Source: Rhodocyclaceae bacterium
GTDB taxonomy: Bacteria; Pseudomonadota; Gammaproteobacteria; Burkholderiales; Rhodocyclaceae
NCBI GenBank assembly: GCA_028714035.1
Contig: JAQTNA010000002.1
Location: forward strand, 103,596 to 167,595
Length of the DNA: 64,000 nt
Direction: 5' to 3'
The position numbers were made by a program, and so were the translations under genes. This document shows positions 52,628-64,000 of this stretch, piece after piece (position 1 is the stretch's first letter; each line of letters begins with the position of its first letter). Under the pieces are notes generated by a model. The model worked only from the letters and a program-made list of their open reading frames with translations, made no database searches and had not been told where the DNA came from.

Positions 52628-54075
52628 GTCCGCTGGATCTCAGCTTCCGCTTCAAATTGCCCCTATGGGGGGCGGTGCTGATCTTGCTCACGGCTTTGGC
52701 GGTATCCACCTCGTCCCTGATTCAGGCCTACGACGAATTGAAGGAAGACCAGGCCATGGACGCGGAGGTGCTGAGCAACTCCCTGGTTTCCATCGTCTTT
52801 CCCCTGATGTTGCACGACAATGTCTGGCGGGCCTTCGAGACCATCGCCAACCCGGTGCGCAACATTCGGCCCGGCAACCTGACCAAGGTCGAGGCCATCC
52901 TGGTCCTGGACCAGAAATCCAAGGTCTTCGTCTCTTCCCATCCCCAGGCGGCGCCCTTGCTGTCTGACCTGGCCAGCCTCGGCCCGGATTACGCCTGGCT
53001 GGCGGAACGGCTGAATCGCCCCGGCCATCCCCCTGTCACCCAGGTTCTGGAACCGCCGGGATCCCATTACATCTATTTCCTGACGCCGGTCACCCGAAAC
53101 GATGCGACCCTGGGAACCCTGGTCCTGGTGTCCAATCGCAGCGCCTTCCTGTCCCGCTTCACGGAGATGGCCTGGCACTCGGCCCTCATCGGCGGCGTGG
53201 TTCTGGCGATCCTGTTGCCGTTCAACTGGTACTGGGGCCAGCGCATGGCGCGGCCCCTGGTGCAACTCACCCAGCGCATGGGCCAGATCGGCAAGACGCT
53301 GCCGGAGTCCCTGGATCCCAGGATGTACCAGGCTCGCGACGAACTCGGCCGGCTTTTCGACACGTACAACAAGATGCTGGAGGAGTTGCGGGAAAAGTCG
53401 GAACTGGAACGTCAGATGGTGCAGTCCGAACGCCTGGCCGCCCTGGGACAACTGGCCGCAGGCGTCGCCCACGAGATCAACAATCCCCTGGGAGGCATGC
53501 TGACGGCCATAGACACCCTGAAGTGCCACGTCGGGATTGACCCGCGCATGGCCAGAACCATTGCCCTCATCGAGCGCGGCCTTCTCCAGATCAAGGACAC
53601 GGTGGCGGCCCTGCTGGTGGAGGCCAGCCTCAAGAGCCGCAACCTGGGGCACCACGACATCGAGGACATCCGCACCCTGGTGTCCGCCCCGGTGCACAAG
53701 AAAGCCTTGTGCCTGGACTGGGACAATCGCCTGAAGGATGAAATACCCCTGCCGGCATCCCTGATCCGCCAGATCCTCATCAACCTGATCCTGAACGCCA
53801 TCCACGCGGCCGCCCAGAGCGGGATCGTGACCATGGAAATCGCCTGCGTCGGCGAGGAATTGCGGCTTGCGGTCTGGAACGACGGCAAGATCCTGAACGA
53901 CGAGGAGATCGGGCACCTGTTCGAGCCCTTCTCGCCGCTGAGCGAGGGCGGCCATGGACTGGGGCTTTGGGTGACTTACCAGATCGTGCACCAACTGGGC
54001 GGCAACATCTCCGCGAAGCGGGCGGACGGCCAGATGCTTTTCTCGGTGAGAATCCCCCTCGGAGCCACGACATGA
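52624..54075 (+). CDS. Membrane sensor histidine kinase
   Basis: 483 residues. Two membrane helices (about 13-33 and 185-205) flank a periplasmic domain of about 150 residues (FPLMLHDNVWRAFETIANPVRNI, VFVSSHPQAAPLLS, VLEPPGSHYIYFLTPV). HAMP-like segment (about 205-255), HisKA with His283 (LAAGVAHEINNPLGGM), HATPase_c with N box ILINLILNAIHAA, G1-like WNDGKILNDEEIG and G2 GGHGLGLWV. The Asp of the G1 box is part of WNDGK, so activity looks intact. Coupled by ATGA to the binding-protein gene and followed by the sigma54 activator: a three-part signalling unit. Confidence 0.9.
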   Translation: MSPLDLSFRFKLPLWGAVLILLTALAVSTSSLIQAYDELKEDQAMDAEVLSNSLVSIVFPLMLHDNVWRAFETIANPVRNIRPGNLTKVEAILVLDQKSKVFVSSHPQAAPLLSDLASLGPDYAWLAERLNRPGHPPVTQVLEPPGSHYIYFLTPVTRNDATLGTLVLVSNRSAFLSRFTEMAWHSALIGGVVLAILLPFNWYWGQRMARPLVQLTQRMGQIGKTLPESLDPRMYQARDELGRLFDTYNKMLEELREKSELERQMVQSERLAALGQLAAGVAHEINNPLGGMLTAIDTLKCHVGIDPRMARTIALIERGLLQIKDTVAALLVEASLKSRNLGHHDIEDIRTLVSAPVHKKALCLDWDNRLKDEIPLPASLIRQILINLILNAIHAAAQSGIVTMEIACVGEELRLAVWNDGKILNDEEIGHLFEPFSPLSEGGHGLGLWVTYQIVHQLGGNISAKRADGQMLFSVRIPLGATT

Positions 54076-54193
54076 GCTCGAAAATCCCCGGCCGCCGGTC
54101 GTCCCGGCGCCAGGCTCCTCACCAGCCCCCGCTTTCGCAACTTCACCGAGCCGCCCCCACCCGGGCCCGGCTCATGCCACCGAGGCTTCCGAA

Positions 54194-55519
54194 ATGAACG
54201 CTTTGCCCTACAGCATCTGCCTGGTGGAAGACGACGAGATCATGGGCGAGGCCCTGGCCGACCGGCTCGGACTGGAAGGCTTTGCCTGCGACTGGTTCAA
54301 GAACGGACGCTCCATCGAGCAGGCCTTCGGCCGCCGCCATTACGACGTGGCGATCTGCGACATCCAGTTGCCGGACATGGACGGCGAGGAGCTGTTCTCC
54401 CGTCTTCAGTCCTCCGGGACGCCCCTGCCTCCCTTCATTTTCATCACGGGTTACGGCACGGTGGACCGGGCCGTGCGCCTCCTGAAGATGGGCGCCCACG
54501 ACTATCTCACCAAGCCCCTGGACATCCACGGCCTTCTGGAATCGGTGCGCAACCTTTGCATCCGGCAACGGCCCATGCCTGGGGTGTCCACGCTCGGCGT
54601 GTCGCTGGAAATGCTCCATATCGCCAGCATGCTGCCGCGCCTGGCCGAGGGCAGGGGCTCCGTGCTGATCACGGGGGAGTCCGGCGTGGGCAAGGAGCAG
54701 GTGGCGCGGGCGCTCCACCGTCAGGTCGACTCGGACGAGCGCACGCCCTTTGTCGCCGTGAATTGCGGCGCCCTGACCGAAAGCCTCATCGAGGCGGAAC
54801 TGTTCGGCCACGTGAAGGGCGCCTTCACCGGGGCGGTGCGGGACAAGAAGGGCTGTTTCGAGCTGGCCAACGGCGGCACCCTGTTCCTGGATGAAATCGC
54901 GGAAATGTCGCCCGTCATGCAGGTCAAGCTCCTGCGCGTGATCCAGGAACGGCGGATCACCCGGGTCGGCGGCGAGGTGGAGATTCCGGTGGACATCCGG
55001 CTCATCTGCGCCACCCACCAGGACCTGAAGAAAATGGTGGAAGAGGGCAGGTTCCGGGAGGATCTCTATTACCGCATCCACGTCGTCCATCTTCAGATTC
55101 TCCCCCTGCGCGAACGACCCGACGACATACTGTGGCTGGCCCGCCGCTTCCTAGAAAACTGGGCCCAGGCGGATGGCGACCGCCGCCTCATCCACCGTTC
55201 CGCGGAGCAGGCCATGCTCGCCTACCCCTGGCCCGGCAATGTGCGCGAACTGAAGCACTGCCTGGAACGTGCCCGCATCCTCTCCAGCGACACGGTACTG
55301 ACGGCGCAGCACCTCTTTGGCGGCGACACGGCCACGCTGTCTGCACGGGACACCACGCCGGGCGCCTCGCTCAGCGAATATCTCCAGAGTTGCGAACGGC
55401 GCTACATCGAGGAAAGCCTGCGCGCCCAGGGTGGCCATATCATCCATACCGCCAACGCGCTGGGCATCAGCCGCAAGAACCTCTGGGAAAAGATGAAGAA
55501 GCTGGGCATCACCAGCTGA
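54194..55519 (+). CDS. NtrC-family sigma54-dependent response regulator
   Basis: 441 residues. Receiver (residues 6-125) with Asp56 (VAICDIQLPDMDG); AAA+ domain with Walker A GESGVGKE (161-168), the sigma54-contacting GAFTGA loop (209-214), Walker B GGTLFLDEIAEM and sensor/R-finger regions; C-terminal Fis-type helix-turn-helix (GHIIHTANALGISRKNLWEKMKKLGI). It should be phosphorylated by the adjacent kinase and activate sigma54 promoters. The clearest such promoter facing away from this operon is that of the cytochrome operon at 50770. It starts 118 bases after the kinase gene. Confidence 0.95.
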   Translation: MNALPYSICLVEDDEIMGEALADRLGLEGFACDWFKNGRSIEQAFGRRHYDVAICDIQLPDMDGEELFSRLQSSGTPLPPFIFITGYGTVDRAVRLLKMGAHDYLTKPLDIHGLLESVRNLCIRQRPMPGVSTLGVSLEMLHIASMLPRLAEGRGSVLITGESGVGKEQVARALHRQVDSDERTPFVAVNCGALTESLIEAELFGHVKGAFTGAVRDKKGCFELANGGTLFLDEIAEMSPVMQVKLLRVIQERRITRVGGEVEIPVDIRLICATHQDLKKMVEEGRFREDLYYRIHVVHLQILPLRERPDDILWLARRFLENWAQADGDRRLIHRSAEQAMLAYPWPGNVRELKHCLERARILSSDTVLTAQHLFGGDTATLSARDTTPGASLSEYLQSCERRYIEESLRAQGGHIIHTANALGISRKNLWEKMKKLGITS

Positions 55520-55669
55520 TCCCATCCCGCCTCCCCGGGAAAAAATACAGCTAAAGTCCTGGCGATCCGTGCCGAAAAGCACCGCAGAGTCGAAGCGGGC
55601 CATGCGGGACAGACGCCGCGCCCGGTTTTTCGACCCATCAACCGGCAGGCACCCCGACGTCGAGGCTTC

Positions 55670-57241
55670 ATGAACCAGAATACCCAGGAAATCGGCAAGC
55701 TCTTGTTCGATCTCACTCTATCGAGCGGCACGGGCCCGAACCTGGAGCGGGTTCTGGAACGCCTGTTTCACATCATCGCCGAGTTCCCCTCGCTCCGCCT
55801 TCAGCAAAAGGGAGCCATCCTGCTCATCAATCCCGTCGGGGATGCGGTCCAGGTCGCCCAGTTCGGCATGCCGCCCATCTGGTCCTCGGGTTGCTCCTGG
55901 CATACCCTCAGAGATCTCGATCCGCCCGACGGCGAGTCAGTACTGCCCCTGTCCTGCCATTGCCCCGGCGGCCCCGGGGGTGGCGCCTGCCGGTGCGAGG
56001 TCTGCGCCCTGGTGCTCAGGGATGAAACCAGGCTCCTGGGCTACACGGTGCTTTTCCCCGAAGGGGAGGACTGGCCGCAGCCGGAGACAGGCTCCGTCAT
56101 GAACGACCTGGCCCGCGCGCTGTCCGGCCTCGTCGGCCGGTGCCTGGTGGGTGAGGTGGTCAAGGTGCGCGAGTGGGAGTTGGAGGAAGCGCGCACGGAG
56201 GCGATTCACCGGCTCGGATCGGCGGCGGAATACCGGGACAACGAAACCGGCTGGCACGTGATGCGCATGACCAATTACGCCCTGGCCATCGCGAAACACC
56301 TGGGCCTGCCGGAAGCCATGCGGGAGTTGCTGTACGTCACGGCCCCCATGCACGACGTGGGCAAGATCGGCATTCCCGACGCCATTCTGCTCAAGCCCGG
56401 TCGGCTGACCGAGGAAGAGCTGGATGTCATGCGGCGGCACACGGAGATCGGCGAAACCATACTGGAGGGGGGCGACTGCCTGATCACCGCGGCCCGTGAG
56501 ATCGCGGGCGCCCACCATGAACGCTGGGACGGACAGGGTTACCCCCGGGGGCAGAGGGGCGAGGACATTCCCATCCTGGCCCGGGTCTGCGCGGTCGCCG
56601 ACGTGTTCGACGCCCTGACCTCGCCACGACCCTACAAGCATGCCTGGCCCCTGGAGGAAGCGCTGACCTGGGTCCATGACCATTCCGGCACCCAGTTCGA
56701 TCCGGCGGTGGTGCGCGCCTTCGACACCGCGCTTCCGGACATCCTGCGCATCCGGGAACTCTACCGCGATGACATCATTGACCCCAAGCAGGTGCTATCC
56801 CTGCCGCCACCGACCGAACGGCCGGATGGATGGGTCAGTTGGGACGAATCGCTCGCGGTGGGCATCGCCGTGATAGACGAGCACCATCGCCATCTCTTCG
56901 ATCTGGTGAACGACCTGTACGAGGTGGTGTCGGAAAAGCGCGGCGCCCGGGAGGTGGCCCAACTGCTCAAGGCCCTGGACCTGTATGCCCGGGTGCATTT
57001 CAGCGCCGAGGAAAAAATGATGGCGCATTACGCTTACGCCGGCCTGGATCGCCAGAAACACCAGCATCACCGCTTCCAGGAAAAGCTACAGGCCTTTTAC
57101 GAAGAGTTGCACGTCAATCCGCTCACGGCCCAGTACGACGTGCTCGAATTCACCCGGCACTGGCTGGTGGTTCACATCCTGGAAGAGGACTCACAACTGA
57201 AGGTGCTGACGGAGATGCCGGGGGATTCCGCCGCATCCTAG
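55670..57241 (+). CDS. GAF-HD-GYP-hemerythrin c-di-GMP phosphodiesterase
   Basis: 523 residues, cytoplasmic. N-terminal GAF-like domain (about 20-165) with an unusual cysteine cluster: Cys75, Cys96-His97-Cys98, Cys107, Cys109, Cys112. HD-GYP phosphodiesterase (about 180-375): MHDVGKIGIPD, HHERWDGQGYP, DVFDALTSPRPYK. C-terminal bacteriohemerythrin (about 393-515) with the diiron ligand pattern VIDEHHRHLF, HFSAEEKMM, HQHHRF, WLVVHILEEDSQL. Hemerythrin binds O2, so this enzyme probably lowers c-di-GMP in response to oxygen, and the Cys cluster suggests a second metal or redox input. Follows the sigma54 activator by 150 bases, same strand. Confidence 0.9.
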   Translation: MNQNTQEIGKLLFDLTLSSGTGPNLERVLERLFHIIAEFPSLRLQQKGAILLINPVGDAVQVAQFGMPPIWSSGCSWHTLRDLDPPDGESVLPLSCHCPGGPGGGACRCEVCALVLRDETRLLGYTVLFPEGEDWPQPETGSVMNDLARALSGLVGRCLVGEVVKVREWELEEARTEAIHRLGSAAEYRDNETGWHVMRMTNYALAIAKHLGLPEAMRELLYVTAPMHDVGKIGIPDAILLKPGRLTEEELDVMRRHTEIGETILEGGDCLITAAREIAGAHHERWDGQGYPRGQRGEDIPILARVCAVADVFDALTSPRPYKHAWPLEEALTWVHDHSGTQFDPAVVRAFDTALPDILRIRELYRDDIIDPKQVLSLPPPTERPDGWVSWDESLAVGIAVIDEHHRHLFDLVNDLYEVVSEKRGAREVAQLLKALDLYARVHFSAEEKMMAHYAYAGLDRQKHQHHRFQEKLQAFYEELHVNPLTAQYDVLEFTRHWLVVHILEEDSQLKVLTEMPGDSAAS

Positions 57242-57442
57242 GTCGGGATCCGGCCCGGCCTTGCAGGATGTCCAAAATCCCGAGGACCGGGGTGGCGAGG
57301 AGCGAACCGCCCCCTGGAACACGCCCAAGTTTTGATGCGGTAAAGTTTGGCTTGGGCACGCCGTTAAGTCTTCCAATCGTCCGGCTTGCGCCGGTACGCG
57401 TGCGCCAGGCCGGCAACATCCGGCCTCGCCGGAACCAAACTT

Positions 57443-58498
57443 ATGGGAACAGCGCAAACCATGAACGTGGTGATCGTAGACGACCAGCAAATCAATGTGA
57501 CGCTGATGCAGGCTCTCATCGGCAAGGTCGGCGGCTGCACGCCCATCCCCTTCACCGATTCGCGCCGAGGCCTGGAGTGGTGTCTGGCCAACGATCCCGA
57601 CCTGGTGATCGTGGATTACATGATGCCGGAACTGAACGGCATAGACTTCATCCTGCGCTTCCGGGAAGGTCCGGGAAAGACGGAAGTGCCGGTCCTGATG
57701 GTGACGGCGGATCACGAGCGGGAAGTTCGCTACCGGGCACTGGAATCGGGGGCCACCGACTTCCTGACCAAACCCGTGGACCGCATGGAGTTCCTGTCCC
57801 GGGTAAAAAACATGCTGGCCCTGCGCCGCAGCCACCTGGCCCTGTCCAGCCGGGCGGCCACCCTGGCGGAAGAAGTAAGGAAGGCCACGGCGGAAATCCA
57901 GGCGCGGGAAAGGGAAACCGTGATGCGCCTGGCGAAGGCCGCGGAATACCGTGACCCGGAAACGGGCGCGCACATCCTGCGCATGGCAAATTATTCTCTC
58001 ATCATCGCCAGGAATCTCGGGCTGCCGGAGGAAACCCAGGAGATGATCCTCCAGGCGGCGCCCATGCACGACCTGGGCAAGCTGGGCACGCCGGATCACA
58101 TCCTGTTGAAGCCGGGCCGGCTCACGCCGGATGAGATGGACGTCATGAAGCGCCATGCCCGGGACGGCTATGAGATTCTGAAGGGCAGCACTTCGCCCAT
58201 GCTGCAGATGGCCGCCCGCATCGCCCTGGCGCACCACGAGAAATTTGATGGCACGGGATACCCGGATGGCATCGCTGGCGAGGATATCCCGCTGGAAGGC
58301 CGCATCGTGGCCGTGGCGGACGTGTTCGATGCCCTGACTTCGGAGCGCCCGTACAAGAAGGCCTGGGAAGTGGAAAAAGCCGTGGAACTCCTCCGGGAAG
58401 GCAGCGGCAAGCACTTCGATCCTGTCTGCCTCGAAGGCTTCTTCAGGGACTGGGATGCGGTCCTGGCCGTCAAGAACCAGTTTCAGGACATAGAATGA
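57443..58498 (+). CDS. Receiver-HD-GYP response regulator (RpfG type)
   Basis: 351 residues. Receiver with Asp58 (LVIVDYMMPELNG), Thr and Lys (FLTKPVDR), coiled coil (about 140-165), HD-GYP domain (about 160-345) with MHDLGKLGTPDH, HHEKFDGTGYPDG and VFDALTSERPYKKAW. A c-di-GMP phosphodiesterase controlled by phosphorylation, presumably by one of the neighbouring kinases. The start at ATG 57443 precedes MNVVIVDD by six residues; ATG 57461 is possible. Confidence 0.93.
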   Translation: MGTAQTMNVVIVDDQQINVTLMQALIGKVGGCTPIPFTDSRRGLEWCLANDPDLVIVDYMMPELNGIDFILRFREGPGKTEVPVLMVTADHEREVRYRALESGATDFLTKPVDRMEFLSRVKNMLALRRSHLALSSRAATLAEEVRKATAEIQARERETVMRLAKAAEYRDPETGAHILRMANYSLIIARNLGLPEETQEMILQAAPMHDLGKLGTPDHILLKPGRLTPDEMDVMKRHARDGYEILKGSTSPMLQMAARIALAHHEKFDGTGYPDGIAGEDIPLEGRIVAVADVFDALTSERPYKKAWEVEKAVELLREGSGKHFDPVCLEGFFRDWDAVLAVKNQFQDIE

Positions 58499-58545
58499 GG
58501 CATCGGACGGGATAGCCCCGCTTCGTCCGCCTCCGGCCAGCCACC

Positions 58546-62034
<3,489 letters not shown>

Positions 62035-62112
62035 CCGAGCCTTCCCACTGGCGATCTCGGCGCCCGCCGCATTTCCGGCACGGACAGCCCTCTTCCCCGC
62101 CCCCCCGCCCCT

Positions 62113-62577
62113 TCACGAGGCGCCGGCAAATCCCGCCTGGCGCCAGGCCTCGAACAGCACCACCGCCACCGTGTTGGAGAGGTTCATGCTGCGACTGTCC
62201 GGCAGCATGGGGATGCGCAGACGCTGCCCGGTCGGCAGGCCATCCAGGATATCCCGAGGCAGTCCCCGGGTCTCCGGCCCGAAGAGGAAGGCATCCCCCT
62301 CGCTGAAACTTGGTTCCTGGTAGCCCCGTTCCGCCTTGGTCGTCAGTGCGAAGAGCCGCCGCCCCGCCAGTGCCGCCTGGCAGGCCGACCAATCCTCGTG
62401 CAGGTGGAGGCAGGCCCGATCCCGGTAGTCCATCCCGGCCCGCGCCAGGCTCTTGTCGTCCAGTTTGAATCCCAGGGGCCGCACCAGATGCAGGCTCGCG
62501 CCGGCATTGGCGCAAAGACGCATGATGTTGCCCGTGTTGGGCGGAATTTCCGGCTGATACAGGACGATATGGAACAT
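62113..62577 (-). CDS. trmL: tRNA (cytidine(34)-2'-O)-methyltransferase TrmL
   Basis: 154 residues. SPOUT-class methyltransferase that 2'-O-methylates the wobble base of tRNA-Leu isoacceptors. Typical start MFHIVLYQPEIPPNTGNIMRLCAN, then FLFGPETRGLP and RIPMLPDSRSMNLSNTVAVVLFEAW, which form the trefoil-knot cofactor site. The ATG at 62577 matches the family; the frame extends to 62610. Convergent with the hybrid kinase gene. Confidence 0.96.
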   Translation of the reverse strand: MFHIVLYQPEIPPNTGNIMRLCANAGASLHLVRPLGFKLDDKSLARAGMDYRDRACLHLHEDWSACQAALAGRRLFALTTKAERGYQEPSFSEGDAFLFGPETRGLPRDILDGLPTGQRLRIPMLPDSRSMNLSNTVAVVLFEAWRQAGFAGAS

Positions 62578-62716
62578 GGAAAGGAGATCGGGATGAGTGT
62601 TCGGCGCCAAAGTGTGACGTATTTCCTAAAGTTGGACCTGGCCTTGCCGTAGAAGTACTCAGCTTGCGCTATCGGCGTGCCCTCCCCCCTTGCAACATGG
62701 GCGCGCCGATTTTACC

Positions 62717-62760
62717 GGCGGCGACCTGTCCTCCCACAGGTTCGCCGCCTTTTCTTTTTT
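62717..62760 (+). terminator. Strong hairpin with T-tract in plus orientation
   Basis: GGCGGCGACCTGT...ACAGGTTCGCCGCC (stem about 14 bp with a bulge, 62717-62750 region) followed by TTTTCTTTTTT. Both adjacent genes run on the other strand, so the terminator does not belong to either; it may end an unrecognised small RNA transcribed from 62.6 kb or read-through from the hybrid kinase gene. Confidence 0.6.
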
Positions 62761-62782
62761 CGTGGCGGCCAGGGGCAGACGA

Positions 62783-63595
62783 TCAGGCCATGCCCTGGGG
62801 CAGCGCCCGCGCCAGCACCAGATTGGTGACCCGCGTGGCACCGCGCCCCTTGAGACAGCCGGCCAGTTCCTCCAGGGTGGAACCGGTGGTCATCACATCA
62901 TCTACCACCAGCACATGGCGCCCCGAGAAATCTTCGCGGCAAAGGAAGGCGCCACGGATATTTTTGCGCCGCGCCTGCCAGGGCAGACTGGCCTGGGGCG
63001 GAGCATTCAGGGTTCGTTCCACGCCATCCCGGCTCAGGGGCAGGCCCGTCAGGTGCGCCAGGGGTCGAGCCAGTTCCAGCGCCTGGTTGAAGCCCCGATC
63101 GGCCAGACGCCGGGGGTGCAGAGGCATGGGCAGGATCACATCGGCGGGAATGTCCAGGGAGTGCGCCGCCTGAGCCTTCTCCAGTTCTTCCACCATCTGG
63201 TAGCCGAACCAGGCGGAAAGGGCGAGGCGGTGCCGGTATTTGAGCGCCTGGATCAGGCGATCCATCGGGAAGCCATAGACGAAGGGCGCCAGGGTGGCAT
63301 CGAAGGCGGGCGGCCTGCTCTGGCAGTGTCCGCAGGCCAGTCCGTCCGGTGTCGGCAGGGCGCACACCGGGCAACGCTCCGGGGAAAGACGGGGCAAGGC
63401 GGCGGCGCAGGCGGTACAGACCGGCCAGTCGCGCCCCGTCCCGGCCCGGATGGGCGCACCGCAGACCAGGCAGTCCTGGGGCAGAAGCAGGGCCACCAGG
63501 CGGCGCGCCAGGCGTGCAAAGCCACTCCCCTCTGCCCGGCGCACGGGTAGAATTGGCGCTTCGCCCGCCTGCGGCGATGATTTCGGCCCGTTCAT
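62783..63595 (-). CDS. ComF-family phosphoribosyltransferase-like protein
   Basis: 270 residues. ComF-type proteins (linked to DNA uptake; GntX in E. coli) have an N-terminal zinc-ribbon-like region and a phosphoribosyltransferase domain. Visible are CLVCGAPIRAG, CTACAAALP, CPVCALP and CGHCQSRPP (four CxxC pairs), FVYGFPMDRLIQALKYRHR, and the PRPP motif VLVVDDVMTTGSTL near residue 230. Length fits. It diverges from bioB with a 38-base gap, a common comF-bioB arrangement in betaproteobacteria. Confidence 0.93.
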   Translation of the reverse strand: MNGPKSSPQAGEAPILPVRRAEGSGFARLARRLVALLLPQDCLVCGAPIRAGTGRDWPVCTACAAALPRLSPERCPVCALPTPDGLACGHCQSRPPAFDATLAPFVYGFPMDRLIQALKYRHRLALSAWFGYQMVEELEKAQAAHSLDIPADVILPMPLHPRRLADRGFNQALELARPLAHLTGLPLSRDGVERTLNAPPQASLPWQARRKNIRGAFLCREDFSGRHVLVVDDVMTTGSTLEELAGCLKGRGATRVTNLVLARALPQGMA

Positions 63596-63633
63596 AATTT
63601 ATAATTACGGCCACCCTTACCAGGATACACCCC

Positions 63634-64000
63634 ATGAGCATAGCATCATCCTCGACCGATTCCGCCGATACCCTATCCCGAGCCAGCGCCTCCCCTCGCT
63701 GGACCGTGGCCCAGGTGGAGGAACTCCTGGCGCTACCCTTCTCCGACCTGCTGTTCCGCGCCCAGGAGGCGCACAGGGCCAATTTCGACGCCAACGCGAT
63801 CCAGCGCTCCACCCTGCTCTCCATCAAGACCGGCGGTTGCTCGGAGGACTGCGGCTACTGTTCCCAGGCGGCACGCTACGACACGGGCCTGGAGCGGGAA
63901 AGGCTGCTGCCCCTGGATGAAGTGAAGGAGGCGGCCCTGGCGGCGAAGGCCCGGGGCGCGAGCCGTTTCTGCATGGGGGCGGCCTGGCGCGGCCCCAAGG
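63634..64000 (+). CDS. bioB: Biotin synthase BioB, 3' truncated by the window
   Basis: The first 122 residues are visible. BioB is the radical-SAM enzyme that inserts sulfur into dethiobiotin. The 4Fe-4S motif C-x3-C-x2-C is at Cys69, Cys73 and Cys76 ([14 protein letters not shown]), followed by [17 protein letters not shown] and the second-site region [11 protein letters not shown]. The AT-rich TTATAATTAC at about 63600 is probably part of the comF/bioB promoter region. The frame is open at base 64000. Confidence 0.96.
   Translation, partial: MSIASSSTDSADTLSRASASPRWTVAQVEELLALPFSDLLFRAQEAHRANFDANAIQRSTLLSIKTGGCSEDCGYCSQAARYDTGLERERLLPLDEVKEAALAAKARGASRFCMGAAWRGPK

Overview
The window is about 65% G+C DNA from a betaproteobacterial chromosome, most likely from the Rhodocyclales/Nitrosomonadales side of the class. 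The evidence is the protein families: a SEC-C-tailed SecA, PEP-CTERM surface proteins with sigma54 promoters, an MtrA/MtrB porin-cytochrome module, LivKHMGF, TrmL and BioB. I see no tRNA, rRNA, CRISPR array or insertion sequence. The organism cannot be named from this alone. The first CDS is cut at its 5' end and the last (bioB) at its 3' end.

Layout. 1-1.6 kb: small secreted proteins of unknown role. 1.7-5.2 kb (-): Uma2-type nuclease and secA. 5.5-8.5 kb (+): a receiver-TPR protein, a secreted barnase-type RNase, its barstar-type inhibitor and nudB, the last three overlapping. 8.5-23.1 kb (-): msrQ, livF, livG, livM, then livH and livK. The liv genes are split by an 8.6 kb plus-strand cassette (12.5-20.5 kb) encoding a corrinoid protein, a URO-D-type methyltransferase homologue, a kinase with a DUF1638-like front end and two paralogous receiver-PAS kinases. 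23.2-35.8 kb (-): an AsmA-like protein, a translationally coupled pair of giant envelope proteins (1560 and 1512 aa) and a PEP-CTERM protein. 36.5-44.4 kb: a second PEP-CTERM protein, a CHASE2 kinase, a LysM-FecR protein, a 608-aa EF-hand protein and an OmpR-type regulator bracketed by inverted copies of a MITE/REP-like element.

44.7-50.6 kb (-) is an extracellular electron transfer operon. In transcription order it encodes a monoheme cytochrome c, a decaheme MtrA/DmsE, an MtrB/PioB porin and a nine-heme cytochrome c fused to a b-type membrane domain (CbcL-like). Divergent from it (51.7-62.0 kb, +) lie a PhnD-type periplasmic binding protein, a histidine kinase, a sigma54-dependent response regulator, a GAF-HD-GYP-hemerythrin protein, a receiver-HD-GYP protein and a large hybrid kinase. 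The region between them holds a good -24/-12 promoter facing the cytochrome operon and five palindromes of the form GTWACC-N4-GGTAAC, four of them in two copies of a 360-bp-spaced duplication. I infer that the binding protein, kinase and sigma54 activator sense something in the periplasm and switch on electron transfer to an extracellular acceptor or from an extracellular donor.

62.1-64 kb: housekeeping genes trmL, comF-like and bioB. The two most unusual systems are the corrinoid/methyltransferase-linked kinase cassette inside the liv locus and the sigma54-controlled CbcL-MtrAB locus.
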